Below, one piece after another: positions 1 through 11,300 of a DNA stretch of 64,000 nucleotides. The DNA lies in NCBI RefSeq assembly GCF_003368325.1, contig NZ_CP031467.1:3534001-3598000 (forward strand). The letters run 5' to 3'. Both the position numbers and the translations under genes were made by a program. This DNA is from Paraburkholderia caffeinilytica (lineage in GTDB: Bacteria > Pseudomonadota > Gammaproteobacteria > Burkholderiales > Burkholderiaceae). Each line of letters opens with the position of its first letter. Positions within the stretch are counted from its first letter, which is position 1. The notes under the pieces were generated by a model. It was not told the DNA's origin. It saw only the letters and a program-made list of their open reading frames with translations, and ran no database searches.

Positions 1-6
1 GCGTCA

Positions 7-1821
7 TTATGCGGCGTGCAGGTGAAGCGTGCGCGCTTCGAAACGTTGTGCAAGTTCGTCGGAAGGCAACGCCTTGCAGACGAGCCATCCCTGTATGTGG
101 TCACAACCCATCTCGGTGAGCAGGCTGCGTTGGGCTTCCGTTTCGACGCCCTCGGCAACCAGTTCGAGATCGAGCGTTTGTGCCAGCCCGACGACCGCGC
201 TAACGATTGCCTGATCGTTCCGGGAGGTTAGCAGATTCTCGACAAAACTCCTGTCGATCTTGAGTTTGGCCAGGGGGAATCGTTGCAGGTAAGCCAGGCT
301 CGAATAGCCGGTGCCGAAATCGTCGACCGCAAAGCGGATGCCCATCGCCGTCAGTTCCTCGAGCAGACCCTTGGCGTGCGCCGGGTCGTGCATCAGCAGG
401 CTTTCGGTGATCTCGAACACGAGGCGGCGCGGATCGATGCCCGTCAACTCGATCGCTTCGCGCACGCTGTCCTTGAAACGCGGGTCGCGGAACTGCTGCG
501 GCGACACGTTGACCGCGACATATTGCAACGAGATGCCCCGCGCGTCCCACTGGATCAACTGCATGCAGGCGACCTTCAACACCCAGTTGCCGAGGAAGTT
601 GATCAGGCCGATCGACTCCGCGAGCGGAATGAACATCGAAGGGGGCACGAGGCCGTGCACGGGATGCGACCAGCGGATCAACGCTTCGACGCCGACCACG
701 CCGTGCGTGCGGCTGCTCGTGATCGGCTGGAAGTGCAGCGAGAACTCGCCGTTGCGCACGCCGTCGTAGAGGTCGGCCTCCAGCTTCAGGCGCTCGGCGT
801 CGGCGGGGTTGTCGTCCGGGACATAGAAGGCGAGGGTGTTGCCGCCGGCCGCCTTGGCCTGCAGCAAGGCATGGTCGGCCCAGCGCAGCAGGTGCGTGTC
901 GTGGGCGGCGTCGTCGTTGGCGTGGCGCACGTCGGGGTAGAGCGCAATGCCGATGCTCGCCGACAGGTGCACCTGCTGGCCGTTGAAGACGTACGGTTGC
1001 TGGATCGCGGTCAACAGGCGGCGCGCCAGCGTTTCGGCGGCGGCGGCCGCGTCGGTGCGGCTCGCGGCGGGTTTCACGAGGATCGCGAATTCGTCGCTGG
1101 CGACCCGCGCCACCGTCTCGCTCGGGCTCGTCATATTCAATAGACGCCGCGCGGTGTCGCGCAACATCTCGTCGCCGGCATCGTAGCCGAGCGCGCGGTT
1201 CACGCGCTGATAGTCGTCGAGGTCGAGCAGCAGCAGCGCGGCCGGCGTGCCATGGGCGTCGGCTTGCCGTTGCGCGTCGAGCAGCGCGGGGATCAGCGCC
1301 GGCTGATTGGCCAGATTGGTCAGGCGGTCCAGATGCAGCGCCTGGGTCAGGCGTTCCTCGGTGGCGCGCCAGGCGGATACGTCGAAGCCGGCGACCGCAT
1401 AGCCGTCGATGCCGTCGTGGCTGCTGCGCACCACGCGCAGCTCGACCGTGATCGGGTAGGTCAGCGACTTGATGAGGCCCAGCGTAGCCTTTTCGACGTT
1501 GCCCGTGGCGGTGGCGCGCGTCAGCAGCGCGTCGAGGCGCGGCACGTCGGCGGGCGCCACGAGATCGTGCAGCGTGATGGTCTCGAGATACTCGCGGTGA
1601 TAGCCAATGAAGCGCAGGCTGGCGTCGGACACATAGAGAAAGCGCAGGCCCTCATCGATGTGCGCCAGCAGGTCGACGGCGCCGACCACCTGTTCCAGTT
1701 GAGCGGTGCGGCTGGCGCCGGCCTGGGGTTTGCCGTGGGCATGCCGGCCGAACGCACGAAACCGGTCGATGACCGTGCGCAAGGAGCCCCGGCGGGGCGC
1801 GGTGATCCTGTTCGCTTCCAT
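7..1821 (-). CDS. PAS-GGDEF-EAL cyclic-di-GMP phosphodiesterase, GGDEF degenerate
   Basis: Numbered from the ATG at 1821 (604 aa). A PAS-like sensor domain lies at about 40-155, a GGDEF domain at about 165-325 and an EAL domain at about 340-595. The cyclase signature reads ASDEF (241-245) instead of GGDEF, so diguanylate cyclase activity is doubtful. The EAL domain looks intact: EAL at 379-381, Asn438 in VNVSPQQF, Glu470 in FEITES, the DDFGTGYSSL loop at 500, Lys521, Glu557 in AEGVE and Gln577. I infer a c-di-GMP phosphodiesterase, perhaps with GTP sensing by the broken GGDEF domain. No membrane segment is seen, so it is probably cytosolic. An in-frame TTG at 1836 is a possible earlier start. 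It is divergent from the EAL-HDOD gene at 2120. Confidence 0.9.
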   Translation of the reverse strand: MEANRITAPRRGSLRTVIDRFRAFGRHAHGKPQAGASRTAQLEQVVGAVDLLAHIDEGLRFLYVSDASLRFIGYHREYLETITLHDLVAPADVPRLDALLTRATATGNVEKATLGLIKSLTYPITVELRVVRSSHDGIDGYAVAGFDVSAWRATEERLTQALHLDRLTNLANQPALIPALLDAQRQADAHGTPAALLLLDLDDYQRVNRALGYDAGDEMLRDTARRLLNMTSPSETVARVASDEFAILVKPAASRTDAAAAAETLARRLLTAIQQPYVFNGQQVHLSASIGIALYPDVRHANDDAAHDTHLLRWADHALLQAKAAGGNTLAFYVPDDNPADAERLKLEADLYDGVRNGEFSLHFQPITSSRTHGVVGVEALIRWSHPVHGLVPPSMFIPLAESIGLINFLGNWVLKVACMQLIQWDARGISLQYVAVNVSPQQFRDPRFKDSVREAIELTGIDPRRLVFEITESLLMHDPAHAKGLLEELTAMGIRFAVDDFGTGYSSLAYLQRFPLAKLKIDRSFVENLLTSRNDQAIVSAVVGLAQTLDLELVAEGVETEAQRSLLTEMGCDHIQGWLVCKALPSDELAQRFEARTLHLHAA

Positions 1822-2119
1822 GTTTATCGCTGGCAACCTGTGTTCGTCTGCAGGCGGGGCGGCTTACTGCCCGCCGTGTCCGGGCGGTTGAGAGGTATCA
1901 GGCCGCCCCATCAGAACAAGATAACGACCCGCGGCGGGAAATCTTTAGCGCCTGCCGCGAAAAACAAATGGTAAGGAAGTGGCGGTGTGGCCCCGCGACG
2001 TCGCGAGGGCGATTCAGTTAAAGTGCAATGGCTTCGTATCCGTTAATACGTCAATCCTGCTGTGCAGTGCCGGCGATGACGTCGCTGCGTAGCTTTCCGA
2101 ACACTTGCACCGATGATCC

Positions 2120-3454
2120 ATGTCTGAACGTCACTTTGTCAGGGCCACCGCCCGGCACGTCGAGGTGCTTGAGCAATGTGCCGACGACGCAGACCCGGCG
2201 TCCGCGGCACAGTTCGTCTATCTGGGCCGCCAGCCGATTCTCGATCGCGACGGCGCGCTCAATGCTTACGAGTTATTGTTTCGATCCAGCGCGCATAACT
2301 ATGCCGAGGTCACCGACGACGCCCAGGCGACGGCGCAGGTGGTGGCGCGCGCGATGGGCGGGATCGGCGTGGCGGCCGTACTGGGCCAGCACCGCGGCTT
2401 CGTCAATATCGACCGCGCGCTGCTGTTTAACGACATCGTCCATCTGATGCCGCCCGAGCGCTTCGTGCTCGAGATCCTCGAAACCGTCAAGTTCGATGCG
2501 CATCTGGCCCGCCGGCTGACCGAGTTGCGCCGCGCCGGCTTCCAGGTGGCGCTCGACGACGTCAGCGAATTATCGGACGAGCTGCTCGCCGCGCTGCCGC
2601 ACGCCGACATCGTCAAGATCGACTTCCTGCTGACCGAGCGGTCCGTGCTTGCCAAGCTGGCGTCGATGGTGCGCAGCCACGGCAAGACACTGATTGCGGA
2701 GAAGGTCGAGACGCGCGAAGACTTTATGCTCGCGCGCGACCTCGGCTTCGATCTGTTCCAGGGATACTTCTTTGCGCGGCCGCAGGTGTTGGCCGCGCCG
2801 CGCAATCGCTCGCCACGCCCCGGTCTGCTGCGTTTGCTGGCGTTGTTGTCGCGCGACGCAGGCATTGTGGAGCTCGAAGCGGAGCTCAAGCTAAACCCGA
2901 GCGTGGTGGTGCAACTGCTGCGCCTCGTCAATTCGAGCGCCTTCGGTCTGGGGCGCAATATCGCTTCGCTGCGCGAGGCGATCATCGCCACCGGCACGCG
3001 GCAGATTGCGCGCTGGGCGCAACTGCTGTTGTACGCGGACAGCGGCGATCTGCCGTGGCGTGCCGATCCGCTGGTGCAGCTGGCCGGCACGCGCTCGCGC
3101 TTCATGGAATTGGCCGCTGGCTGGCTGCGCCCGTCCGATGACGACTTTGCCGATGCCGCTTTCATGACCGGAATATTTTCTCTCGTCCATGTGGTGCTCG
3201 GCAGCACGCCGGCGGCTGTCCTCGAGAAACTCGGCCTTGCCCCGCAGATTCGCGAAGCGATCGTCACGAAGAGCGGCGAGCTCGGCACCTTGCTGAGGAT
3301 TGCCGAAGCGGCTGGCGAGGGCGCCGAGGCCGCCTCGATCGCAGCCGGGCCCGATGCGCCGCCCGGCTTCGTGGCGCTGACGCCGGAGGTGCTGGCGGAG
3401 CTGAACCTGTCCGCTGCGGCGTGGTTCGGCGCGCATGTCGAAGAAGCCGCCTGA
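2120..3454 (+). CDS. EAL-HDOD domain protein (YuxH/CdgR-like), probably non-catalytic EAL
   Basis: This 444-aa protein has an N-terminal EAL-type domain (about 33-225) and a C-terminal HDOD domain (about 235-440), the architecture of the YuxH family. Key EAL residues are partly lost: the signature is ELL (51-53), and loop 6 is DDVSE (146-150) instead of DDFGTG. Lys166 (KID), Glu194 (AEKVE) and Gln214 remain. I infer that it binds c-di-GMP or a partner rather than hydrolysing it; HDOD domains usually mediate protein contacts in signalling. It faces the PAS-GGDEF-EAL gene across a 298-bp gap that must hold both promoters. Start chosen: first ATG giving a normal N-terminus. Confidence 0.88.
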   Translation: MSERHFVRATARHVEVLEQCADDADPASAAQFVYLGRQPILDRDGALNAYELLFRSSAHNYAEVTDDAQATAQVVARAMGGIGVAAVLGQHRGFVNIDRALLFNDIVHLMPPERFVLEILETVKFDAHLARRLTELRRAGFQVALDDVSELSDELLAALPHADIVKIDFLLTERSVLAKLASMVRSHGKTLIAEKVETREDFMLARDLGFDLFQGYFFARPQVLAAPRNRSPRPGLLRLLALLSRDAGIVELEAELKLNPSVVVQLLRLVNSSAFGLGRNIASLREAIIATGTRQIARWAQLLLYADSGDLPWRADPLVQLAGTRSRFMELAAGWLRPSDDDFADAAFMTGIFSLVHVVLGSTPAAVLEKLGLAPQIREAIVTKSGELGTLLRIAEAAGEGAEAASIAAGPDAPPGFVALTPEVLAELNLSAAAWFGAHVEEAA

Positions 3455-3591
3455 TGCATCCTTTGAGCGGGTTCTGACGAACCCTGTCTGTACGTGGTCC
3501 AATAGCGTGTGGCGGTTGGCGGCGTTCCGCTGAATGCCGCGCTTCCGCTGATTGCGCGAACCGCGTGCGCTAACGTTTCGAGGGACTGCAG

Positions 3592-4155
3592 ATGAAGAGA
3601 AAACTCATACCGGCGGCGCTGGCCGCCGTCCTGTCGGTGGGATTCGCGATGCATTCGCTGACGGCTTCAGCCACGCTCAAACCGGGCGAGGCCGCACCGC
3701 CGTTTACCACCGAGGCTTCGCTGGGCGGCAAGACCTACACGTATTCGCTTGCCGACGAGCTGAAGAAAGGGCCGGTGGTGCTGTACTTCTACCCGGCTGC
3801 CTTCACGAAAGGTTGCACGATCGAAGCCCACGAGTTTGCCGAAGCGGTTGACGAGTACAAGAAATATGGTGCGACGGTGATTGGCGTATCGCACGACAAC
3901 ATCGACACGTTGACGAAGTTTTCGGTGAGCGAATGCCGCAGCAAATTCCCGGTGGCGGCCGATGCCGACTCGAAGGTGATCGGCGCCTATGATGCCGGCA
4001 TGCCGATGCATAGTTCGATGGCCAATCGTGTGTCGTATGTGATTGCGCCGGACGGCAAGATCATTTACGAGTACACGAGTCTCTCGCCGGAGAAGCATGT
4101 CGAGAACACGCTGAAGGCCGTGAAGGATTGGGCGGCGGCGCATAAGCAGCCGTAG
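3592..4155 (+). CDS. Exported PrxQ/BCP-type peroxiredoxin
   Basis: This 187-aa thiol peroxidase of the AhpC/TSA superfamily has an N-terminal signal peptide (positive MKRK, hydrophobic stretch to about residue 24, likely cleavage near SASA-T), so it probably acts in the periplasm. The peroxidatic cysteine is Cys75 in the FTKGCT motif. A second cysteine, Cys115 (SVSECRSKF), may resolve it, giving an atypical 2-Cys mechanism as in PrxQ. It would reduce peroxides using a thioredoxin-like partner that is not encoded nearby. A GAGGG ribosome site lies about 8 bases before the ATG. It is convergent with the efflux operon across the large palindromic repeat. Exported PrxQ proteins occur in Burkholderia; cytosolic BCP proteins lack the leader. 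Confidence 0.9.
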   Translation: MKRKLIPAALAAVLSVGFAMHSLTASATLKPGEAAPPFTTEASLGGKTYTYSLADELKKGPVVLYFYPAAFTKGCTIEAHEFAEAVDEYKKYGATVIGVSHDNIDTLTKFSVSECRSKFPVAADADSKVIGAYDAGMPMHSSMANRVSYVIAPDGKIIYEYTSLSPEKHVENTLKAVKDWAAAHKQP

Positions 4156-4363
4156 AGCGTGGGATGCGCGCCGCGGCGCATTTTTCGCAGTGGGTTTTTG
4201 GTTGCCTGCGGCGGGGTTTTTTCTGGTTGTGTGTTTGCCTTCGGCGATGGTTTTTTCTTGATCTGGTTGTCTGTTTTGTAGTCTTTGGCTGTGCGCTTAC
4301 GGCGTTGGGCTTTCCTTGAATTGCTAGTGGTCTATTAGCGTTCGCCCCTGTGCGGGGCAGGCA

Positions 4364-4397
4364 CTTACTTCTCTTTGCCGCCGCAAAGAGAAGTAAG
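4364..4397. repeat. Perfect 15-bp hairpin nested in the left arm
   Basis: Arms CTTACTTCTCTTTGC and GCAAAGAGAAGTAAG flank a 4-base loop. The pairing is perfect and recurs in diverged form at 4844-4875, which suggests the hairpin itself is under selection. Confidence 0.85.
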
Positions 4398-4843
4398 CAA
4401 GAGAAAGCGGCTCACACCGATCCTGCTAAGCGGGTCCCGCAGCTCGCATTGGGTAGTGGTGCATCTGGAATCTGTGTTCGTGCCCCTGCTTGTGCTAGTG
4501 ACAAGGGCGTCATACTTCCGGCGGCGCTGCGCGCGCCGAAGCGTACTTCCGAAAACCGATCGCTGCGTTTTAGCGCTCACGCCTCCTTCGGCGCAGTGGC
4601 GTGGTGTTTCGCCTCTGTCGCTTTGGTGCGTCGCCGAGGCGAAGCCGATGGCCCCACTGACTTGAACCGAAGCCCCTGGTTTCCCATGCAGACCCGTCCG
4701 CGACGCACGCAGTGCGGAGTGGGAGCTGATGAGTCCTTTGTCACTGGCGCATGAAGGTGCGAGGGCACGGATTCCAGATGCACCACTACCCGTTGCAGAC
4801 CACGGTGCCCGCTTAGCATTAGCGGTTTGAGCCGCTTTCTTTG

Positions 4844-4875
4844 CCTACTTTCTTTGCGGCGGCAAAGAAAGTAGG
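4844..4875. repeat. Perfect 14-bp hairpin nested in the right arm
   Basis: Arms CCTACTTTCTTTGC and GCAAAGAAAGTAGG flank a 4-base loop. This is the mirror copy of the hairpin at 4364-4397. The two differ at several positions, yet each keeps full pairing, which points to compensatory change. Confidence 0.85.
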
Positions 4876-5035
4876 TGCCTGCCCCGCACAGGGGCGAACG
4901 CTAATAGACCATTAGCAATTCAAGGAAAGGCACCAAACCAGGAAGCACAGACAAAGACCACAAAAAAGGCAACCAGATCAAGAAAACCCCATCGCCGCAG
5001 GCAAACAAACAAAAAGCGTCGCAGACAAAAAAACC

Positions 5036-8000
5036 TCAAGAAGGCGCGACCCCCGCGCTACGCCCCTTCCTCGACTCCCACCGCACCCGAATCCGATCCA
5101 TATACAGATACACCACGGGAGTGGTATACAGCGTCAGCATCTGGCTAACAATCAACCCACCCACAATAGCAATCCCTAACGGAGCCCGAAGCTCCGCCCC
5201 TTCTCCGCTTCCAAAGGCCAACGGCAACGCCCCAAGAAGAGCCGCGCAAGTCGTCATCATGATCGGCCGGAACCGCAGCAGACAAGCCTGAAAAATCGCA
5301 TCCCGCGACGACAGCCCCTGCCGGGAAGCCTCAATCGCAAAGTCCACCATCATGATCGCGTTCTTCTTCACGATGCCGATCAGCAAGATCACCCCGATCA
5401 GCGCAATGATGCTGAACTCAGTCCTGAACAGCAGCAAAGCCAGCAACGCGCCCACGCCCGCGGAGGGCAGGGTCGACAGAATCGTCAGCGGATGGATATA
5501 GCTCTCATACAACATCCCCAGCACGATATACACCGCCGCCAACGCGGCCAGAATCAGGATCGGCTGATCGGACATCGACTGCTGGAACGCCTGGGCCGTC
5601 CCCTGGAAGCTGCCGTGGATCGTCCCCGGCATGCCGATCTGCGCCATCGTGTCGTAGATGGCCTGCGTCGCCGTCGATAACGACACGCCGGGCGGCAAAT
5701 TGAACGAAATCGTCGAGGCCACGAACTGGCTCTGGTGATTCACCGACAACGGCGTATTCCCCGGCCCGAAGCTCGCGATCGCCGACAGCGGCACCATCGT
5801 TTCCTTCGACGTCGACACGGCCGCGCCCGACGAAGCACTCGATTTGCCGCTCGCCGCAATCGAATTGATCGCCTGGTTGCGCGCGGAATCAGCAGCGATG
5901 CTCGCCACGCTCGACGCGGTCGTACCCGCCGTGCCGCCAGTCGTCGCGCTCGTGCTGGCCGTCGACGTGGTCTGCGCGGTCACCGTGCCGGCCGGCGCGT
6001 TGGTGGTCTGCGCGCCGCTCGCGCTGCCGCCCGAGGTGCTGACGTAAATCTGCTTCAGCATGTCCGGGCTCTGCCAGTACTTCGGCGCCACTTCCATCAC
6101 AACGTGATACTGGTTCAGCGGGTTGTAGATGGTCGAGACCTGGCGCTGGCCAAACGCGTCGTACAAGGTGTTGTCGATCTGCGCGGGCTTGATGCCGAGG
6201 CGCGAGGCGGTTGCGCGGTCGATCGTCACCATCGCCTCGAGGCCGCCTTGCTGCTGGTCGGAATTCACGTCGGCGAGTTCGGGACGCGCCTGCAGCGCCT
6301 CGGTGAGCTTCGGTCCCCACAGATACAGATCAGGCGTCGAATCGGCCAGCAGCGTGAACTGATACTGCGCGTTCGATTGCCGGCCGCCTACGCGAATGTC
6401 CTGCACCGCTTGCAGGAACGTTCGCGCGCCCGCCACGTCGCCGAGCGGGGCGCGCAGCTGCTGGATCACCTGGTCGGCGGACAGCTTGCGCTGGCTCTTC
6501 GGTTTCAGCGAGACGAACATGAAGCCCGAATTGGTCTGGCGGCCGCCGGTGAACCCGGCCACGCTGTCCACCGCGGGATTCTTGCCGACGATCTCCATCA
6601 TTTCCGCGAACTTGCCCTTCATCGCCTGGAACGAGGTGCTCTGGTCGGCCTGGATGCCGCCGATCATCCGGCCCGTGTCCTGTTGCGGAAAGAAGCCCTT
6701 CGGCACGATGATGTACAGCCAGACGTTCAGTCCAATCGTCGCCAGCAGAATCATCACGATCAGGCGCGGATGCCGCAGCGCCCAGCCAAGGGTGCGCTCA
6801 TAACCGCGATGCATCGAGGTGAAGCCGCGTTCGAGCCAGAGGCCGAAACGTCCTTCTTCCTGTTTCTCATGCGGCTCGCGCAGGAGGCGCGAACACATCA
6901 TCGGCGTCAAGGTGAGCGAGACGATCAGCGACACGCCGATCGCGAGCGACAGCGTCAGCGCGAACTCGCGGAACAGCCGCCCGACAATGCCGCCCATCAG
7001 CAGAATCGGCAGGAACACGGCGACCAGCGAGATACTGATCGACAGCACCGTGAAGCCGACTTCGCGCGCGCCGAGGAAGGCCGCCTTCATGCGCGGCACG
7101 CCGTTTTCTATGTGCCGCGAGATGTTTTCCAGCACCACGATCGCATCGTCGACCACGAAGCCGGTTGCGATCGTCAACGCCATCAGCGAGAGGTTGTCGA
7201 TCGAAAAGCCCAGCAGGTACATCGCGCCGAACGTGCCGATGATCGAGATCGGCACGGCCACGCTCGGAATCAGCGTGGCGCGCCAGTTGCGCAGGAACAG
7301 GAACACCACCATCACCACCAGCGCCACCGCGATCATCAGCGTGCGCTCGGTGTCTTTCAGCGATGCGCGGATCGTCGTGGAGCGGTCCGCGGCCGGCGCG
7401 ATGTCGACGTCGGCGGGCAGCGACGCGTGCAGTTGCGGCAGCATGCCCATCACGCGGTCGATGGTGTCGATGATGTTCGCGCCGGGCTGGCGGTACAGGA
7501 TCACCAACACCGAACGCTTGCCGTTGAAGAGGCCCAGGTTGCGCAGATCCTCGACCGAATCGACCACTTCGGACACGTCGGACAGCTTCACCGCCGCGCC
7601 ATTGCGGTACGCGATGACCAGATCCTTATACTGCGACGCCTTGCTCGCCTGGTCGTTGGTATAGATCTGCACGCGGTTCGGGCCGAATTCGATCGAGCCT
7701 TTCGGGCTGTTCGCGTTGGCCGCGGCGAGCGCCGCGCGCACGTCTTCGAGCCCGATGCCGTAGTGGGACAGGGCATTCGGTTCCAGTTCGACGCGCACGG
7801 CCGGATTAGCCGAGCCGCTCACGTCCACTTCGCCGACGCCGTCCACCTGGGAGAGCGACTGCTGCAACACGGTGGCCGCCGAGTCGTACAGCTGGCCGGC
7901 GGTCAGCGTCTTCGAGGTGAGCGCGAGAATCAGGATCGGCGCGTCGGCCGGATTGACCTTGTGGTACGTCGGGTTGCTGCGCAAGCTCGCCGGCAGATCG

Positions 8001-8350
8001 GCGCGCGCGGCGTTGATGGCCGCTTGCACGTCGCGCGCCGCGCCGTCGATGTCGCGGTTCAGGCCGAACTGCAGCGTAATGCGCGTCGAGCCGACCGAAC
8101 TCTGCGAGGTCATTTCGGTGACGTCGGCGATCGAGCCGAGATGCCGTTCGAGCGGACTCGCGACGCTGGTCGCGACCGTGTCCGGGCTGGCGCCCGGCAG
8201 CGTCGCCTGCACCGAAATGGTTGGGAAGTCGACCTGCGGCAGCGGCGCGACCGGCAGCTTGGTGAACGCGAAAATACCGGACAGCGCGATGCCGATCGCC
8301 AGCAGCGTGGTGGCGACCGGGCGGGAAATAAACGGACGCGACAGGTTCAT
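5036..8350 (-). CDS. mdtC: RND efflux inner-membrane pump, MdtC/MuxC-like
   Basis: This 1104-aa RND (HAE1) transporter has the typical start [19 protein letters not shown], two large periplasmic loops and conserved membrane motifs ([28 protein letters not shown]). It should export drugs or lipophilic compounds by proton antiport as part of an MdtABC-type heteromeric pump. Family members are usually about 1025-1050 aa. The excess is a Ser/Thr/Ala/Gly-rich insertion at about residues 770-848 in the second periplasmic part, absent from the neighbouring paralogue. The start lies 3 bp after the stop of the upstream pump gene, so the two are surely co-transcribed. The stop abuts the palindromic element. 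MdtC naming rests on gene order and is tentative. Confidence 0.9.
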   Translation of the reverse strand: MNLSRPFISRPVATTLLAIGIALSGIFAFTKLPVAPLPQVDFPTISVQATLPGASPDTVATSVASPLERHLGSIADVTEMTSQSSVGSTRITLQFGLNRDIDGAARDVQAAINAARADLPASLRSNPTYHKVNPADAPILILALTSKTLTAGQLYDSAATVLQQSLSQVDGVGEVDVSGSANPAVRVELEPNALSHYGIGLEDVRAALAAANANSPKGSIEFGPNRVQIYTNDQASKASQYKDLVIAYRNGAAVKLSDVSEVVDSVEDLRNLGLFNGKRSVLVILYRQPGANIIDTIDRVMGMLPQLHASLPADVDIAPAADRSTTIRASLKDTERTLMIAVALVVMVVFLFLRNWRATLIPSVAVPISIIGTFGAMYLLGFSIDNLSLMALTIATGFVVDDAIVVLENISRHIENGVPRMKAAFLGAREVGFTVLSISISLVAVFLPILLMGGIVGRLFREFALTLSLAIGVSLIVSLTLTPMMCSRLLREPHEKQEEGRFGLWLERGFTSMHRGYERTLGWALRHPRLIVMILLATIGLNVWLYIIVPKGFFPQQDTGRMIGGIQADQSTSFQAMKGKFAEMMEIVGKNPAVDSVAGFTGGRQTNSGFMFVSLKPKSQRKLSADQVIQQLRAPLGDVAGARTFLQAVQDIRVGGRQSNAQYQFTLLADSTPDLYLWGPKLTEALQARPELADVNSDQQQGGLEAMVTIDRATASRLGIKPAQIDNTLYDAFGQRQVSTIYNPLNQYHVVMEVAPKYWQSPDMLKQIYVSTSGGSASGAQTTNAPAGTVTAQTTSTASTSATTGGTAGTTASSVASIAADSARNQAINSIAASGKSSASSGAAVSTSKETMVPLSAIASFGPGNTPLSVNHQSQFVASTISFNLPPGVSLSTATQAIYDTMAQIGMPGTIHGSFQGTAQAFQQSMSDQPILILAALAAVYIVLGMLYESYIHPLTILSTLPSAGVGALLALLLFRTEFSIIALIGVILLIGIVKKNAIMMVDFAIEASRQGLSSRDAIFQACLLRFRPIMMTTCAALLGALPLAFGSGEGAELRAPLGIAIVGGLIVSQMLTLYTTPVVYLYMDRIRVRWESRKGRSAGVAPS

Positions 8351-8353
8351 CGC

Positions 8354-11300
8354 TCAGGTCCCTGCATCGGTGGCGGGCGGCACAGGTTTGCCGCGATTGA
8401 AGCGCTCACGCACGCGGCGGGCGAGTGCGTCGAAGCCGAGATAGATCACCGGCGTCGTAAACAGCGTGAGCAGCTGGCTGACGATCAACCCGCCGGCAAT
8501 CGCGATACCGAGCGGGCGGCGCAACTCCGAGCCGGCGCCGGTGCCGAGCATCAGCGGCAGCGCGCCGAGCAGGGCGGCGAGCGTGGTCATCAGGATCGGC
8601 CGGAAGCGCAGCAGACACGCCTGATAGATCGCTTCGCGCGGCGGCTTGCCTTCCTCGCGCTCGGCGTAGAGCGCGAAGTCGATCATCATGATGGCGTTCT
8701 TCTTCACGATACCGATCAGGAGCACGATACCAATGATGCCGATGATGTCGAGATCGTGCCCCGTGATCAGCAGGGCGAGCAGGGCGCCTACACCGGCCGA
8801 CGGCAGCGTCGACAGAATCGTGATCGGGTGAATGAAGCTCTCGTACAGCACGCCGAGCACGATGTACATCGTGACGATCGCCGCGAGGATCAGGAACAGT
8901 TCGTTCGACAGCGACGCCTGGAACGCCAGCGCCGCGCCCTGGAAGCGCGTCTGGAACGACGCCGGCAGCCCGATGTCCTTCTCCGCCTGCGCGATCGCTT
9001 TCACTGCTGCGCCGAGCGACGAGCCGGGTGCGAGGTTGAACGAAACGGTGGTGGCCGGGAACTGGCTCAGGTGCGTGACGAGCAGCGGCGCGGGTTTCTC
9101 GATGAACCTCGCGATCGCCGACAGCGGCACCTGGCCGCCCGACGACGTGGAAGAGGGCAGGTAGATCGAGTTCAGCGACTCGGTGTAGTGCTGCATCTGC
9201 GGCTGCGCTTCCAGGATCACGCGGTACTGGTTCGATTGCGTGAAGATGGTCGAGATGATGCGCTGGCCGAATGCGTCATACAGCGCGCTGTCCACGGTAG
9301 CCGGCGTGATGCCGTAACGCGACGCCGTGGCGCGGTCGATTTCGATGTAGACCGACTGGCCGTTGTCCTGCAGGTCGGTCGCCACGTCCGCCAGTTCCGG
9401 CGACTGCTTCAGCCGGTCGACCAGCTTCGGCACCCACGTGGTGAATTCGCCGATATTCGGGTCGGTCAGCATGAACTGGTACTGCGTCGGGCTGACGGTG
9501 GAGTCGATCGTCAGATCCTGCACCGGCTGCATGTACAGCGAGGCGCCCGGAATATGCGCGACGTCCTGCTGCAACTGGCGGATCACTTCGCTCGCGGTGT
9601 TGCTGCGATCGTCGCGCGGCTTTAGGTTGATCAGCATGCGGCCGCTGTTCAGCGTGATGTTGCTGCCGTCCACGCCGATGAAGGAGGTGAGGCTTTCCAC
9701 ATCCGGGTTCTTCAGGATCTGTGCGGCGAGTTCCTGTTGACGCTCGGCCATCGACGCATACGACACCGACTGGGGCGCCTGCGTGATCGCCTGGATTACG
9801 CCGGTATCCTGCACCGGGAAGAAGCCTTTCGGAATGAACACGTAGAGCACGCCGGTCAGCACCAGCGTAAGCACCGCGACGAACAGCGTGGAGCGTTGCC
9901 GGTTCAGCACCCAGGTGAGCGCGACCGCGTAGCGGGCGATCACCCAGTCGATAAACTGGTGGGCCTTTGCCTCGAAACGGTGGCTTTCAGGCGGCGGCGT
10001 GTGGCGCAGCAGCTTTGCGCACATCATCGGCACGAGCGTGAGCGAGACGATCGCCGAGATCACGATCGTCACAGCCAGCGTGATCGCGAATTCGTGGAAC
10101 AGGCGTCCGACCACGTCGCCCATGAAGAGCAGCGGAATCAGCACCGCGATCAGCGAAACCGTCAGCGAGATGATCGTGAAGCCGATCTGTTTCGAGCCCT
10201 TCAGCGCGGCTTCCAGCGGCGATTCGCCTTCTTCGACATAGCGCGCGATATTCTCGATCATCACGATCGCATCGTCGACCACGAAGCCGGTCGCGATGGT
10301 CAAAGCCATCAGCGACAGGTTATCCAGCGAGAAGCCGCACAGGTACATCACCGCGAGCGTGCCGATCAGCGAGAGCGGCACCGACAGACTCGGAATGATG
10401 GTCGCGTAGATGTTGGCGAGGAACAGGTACATCACCAGCACCACCAGCACGACCGACATCAGCAATTCGAACTGCACGTCGCGCACGGAAGCGCGGATCG
10501 TGGTGGTGCGGTCGGTGACGATCTCCACGTTGAGCGCGGCGGGCAGCGACTGCTGCAATTGCGGCAGCAGCGTCTTGATGCTGTCGACCACCTGGATCAC
10601 GTTCGCGCCCGGCTGGCGCTGCACGTTCAGGATGATCGCCGTCGTGTTGTTGACCCATGCGCCGAGCTTGGTGTTCTCCGCACCCTGCACGATCGTGGCG
10701 ACGTCCGTCAGCATGACCGGGCGGCCGCTCTTGTATGCGACCACGGCGCTCTTGTAGGCGTCGGCGTCGGTCAGCTGATCGTTGGCGTTGATCGTGTAGT
10801 TGCGCGTCGGGCCGTCGAAGTTACCCTTCGGCGTGTTGACGTTCAGGTTCGAAATCGTGGTGCGCAAGTCGTCCAGATTCAGACCGTACGCGGCGAGCGC
10901 GCGCGGGTTCGCCTGAATCCGCACGGCCGGGCGTTGTCCGCCGGACAGGCTCACGAGACCCACCCCCGCCACCTGCGAAATCTTTTGCGCGAGACGGGTG
11001 TCGGCCAGGTCTTGCACCTGGGTCAGCGGCATCGTCTTCGAGGTGATCGCGAGTGTGATGATCGGCGCGTCGGCCGGATTGACCTTGGCGTAGATCGGCG
11101 GCGCGGGCAGGTCGGAGGGCAGCAGGTTGCCCGCGGCGTTGATCGCCGCCTGGACTTCCTGCTCGGCAATGTCGAGCGGCAGATCGAGGCTGAACTGCAG
11201 CGTGATGATCGACGAGCCGGCCGAGCTTTGCGACGACATCTGATTCAACGACGGCATCTGCCCGAACTGGCGTTCGAGCGGCGCGGTGACCGACGAGGTC

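Larger units (their letters stand above)
4201..5035. repeat. Large imperfect palindromic repeat element between convergent genes
   Basis: The reverse complement of the right half (about 4745-5035) closely matches the left half (about 4201-4515). Matching blocks include tttccttgaattgct, ctattagcgttcgcccctgt and gggtagtggtgcatctgga, plus the T-rich outer ends. A less symmetric core of about 230 bp lies between. Each arm holds its own hairpin (4364-4397 and 4844-4875). Small ORFs here differ by frame and mirror each other, as expected for a non-coding palindrome. The right arm runs to the stop codon of the RND gene. It may act as a bidirectional terminator or be a dispersed non-autonomous element; I cannot tell which. 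Confidence 0.8.

Noticed and set aside
4350..4819. Small ORFs inside the palindromic element
   Set aside because: They mirror each other on both strands because of the inverted repeat, and have no ribosome sites. Non-coding repeat is the better explanation.
5735..9625. 1296-codon plus-strand ORF
   Set aside because: It runs antisense through both RND pump genes, has an Arg/His/Gln-rich composition and no domain. It is a shadow of high-GC coding on the other strand.
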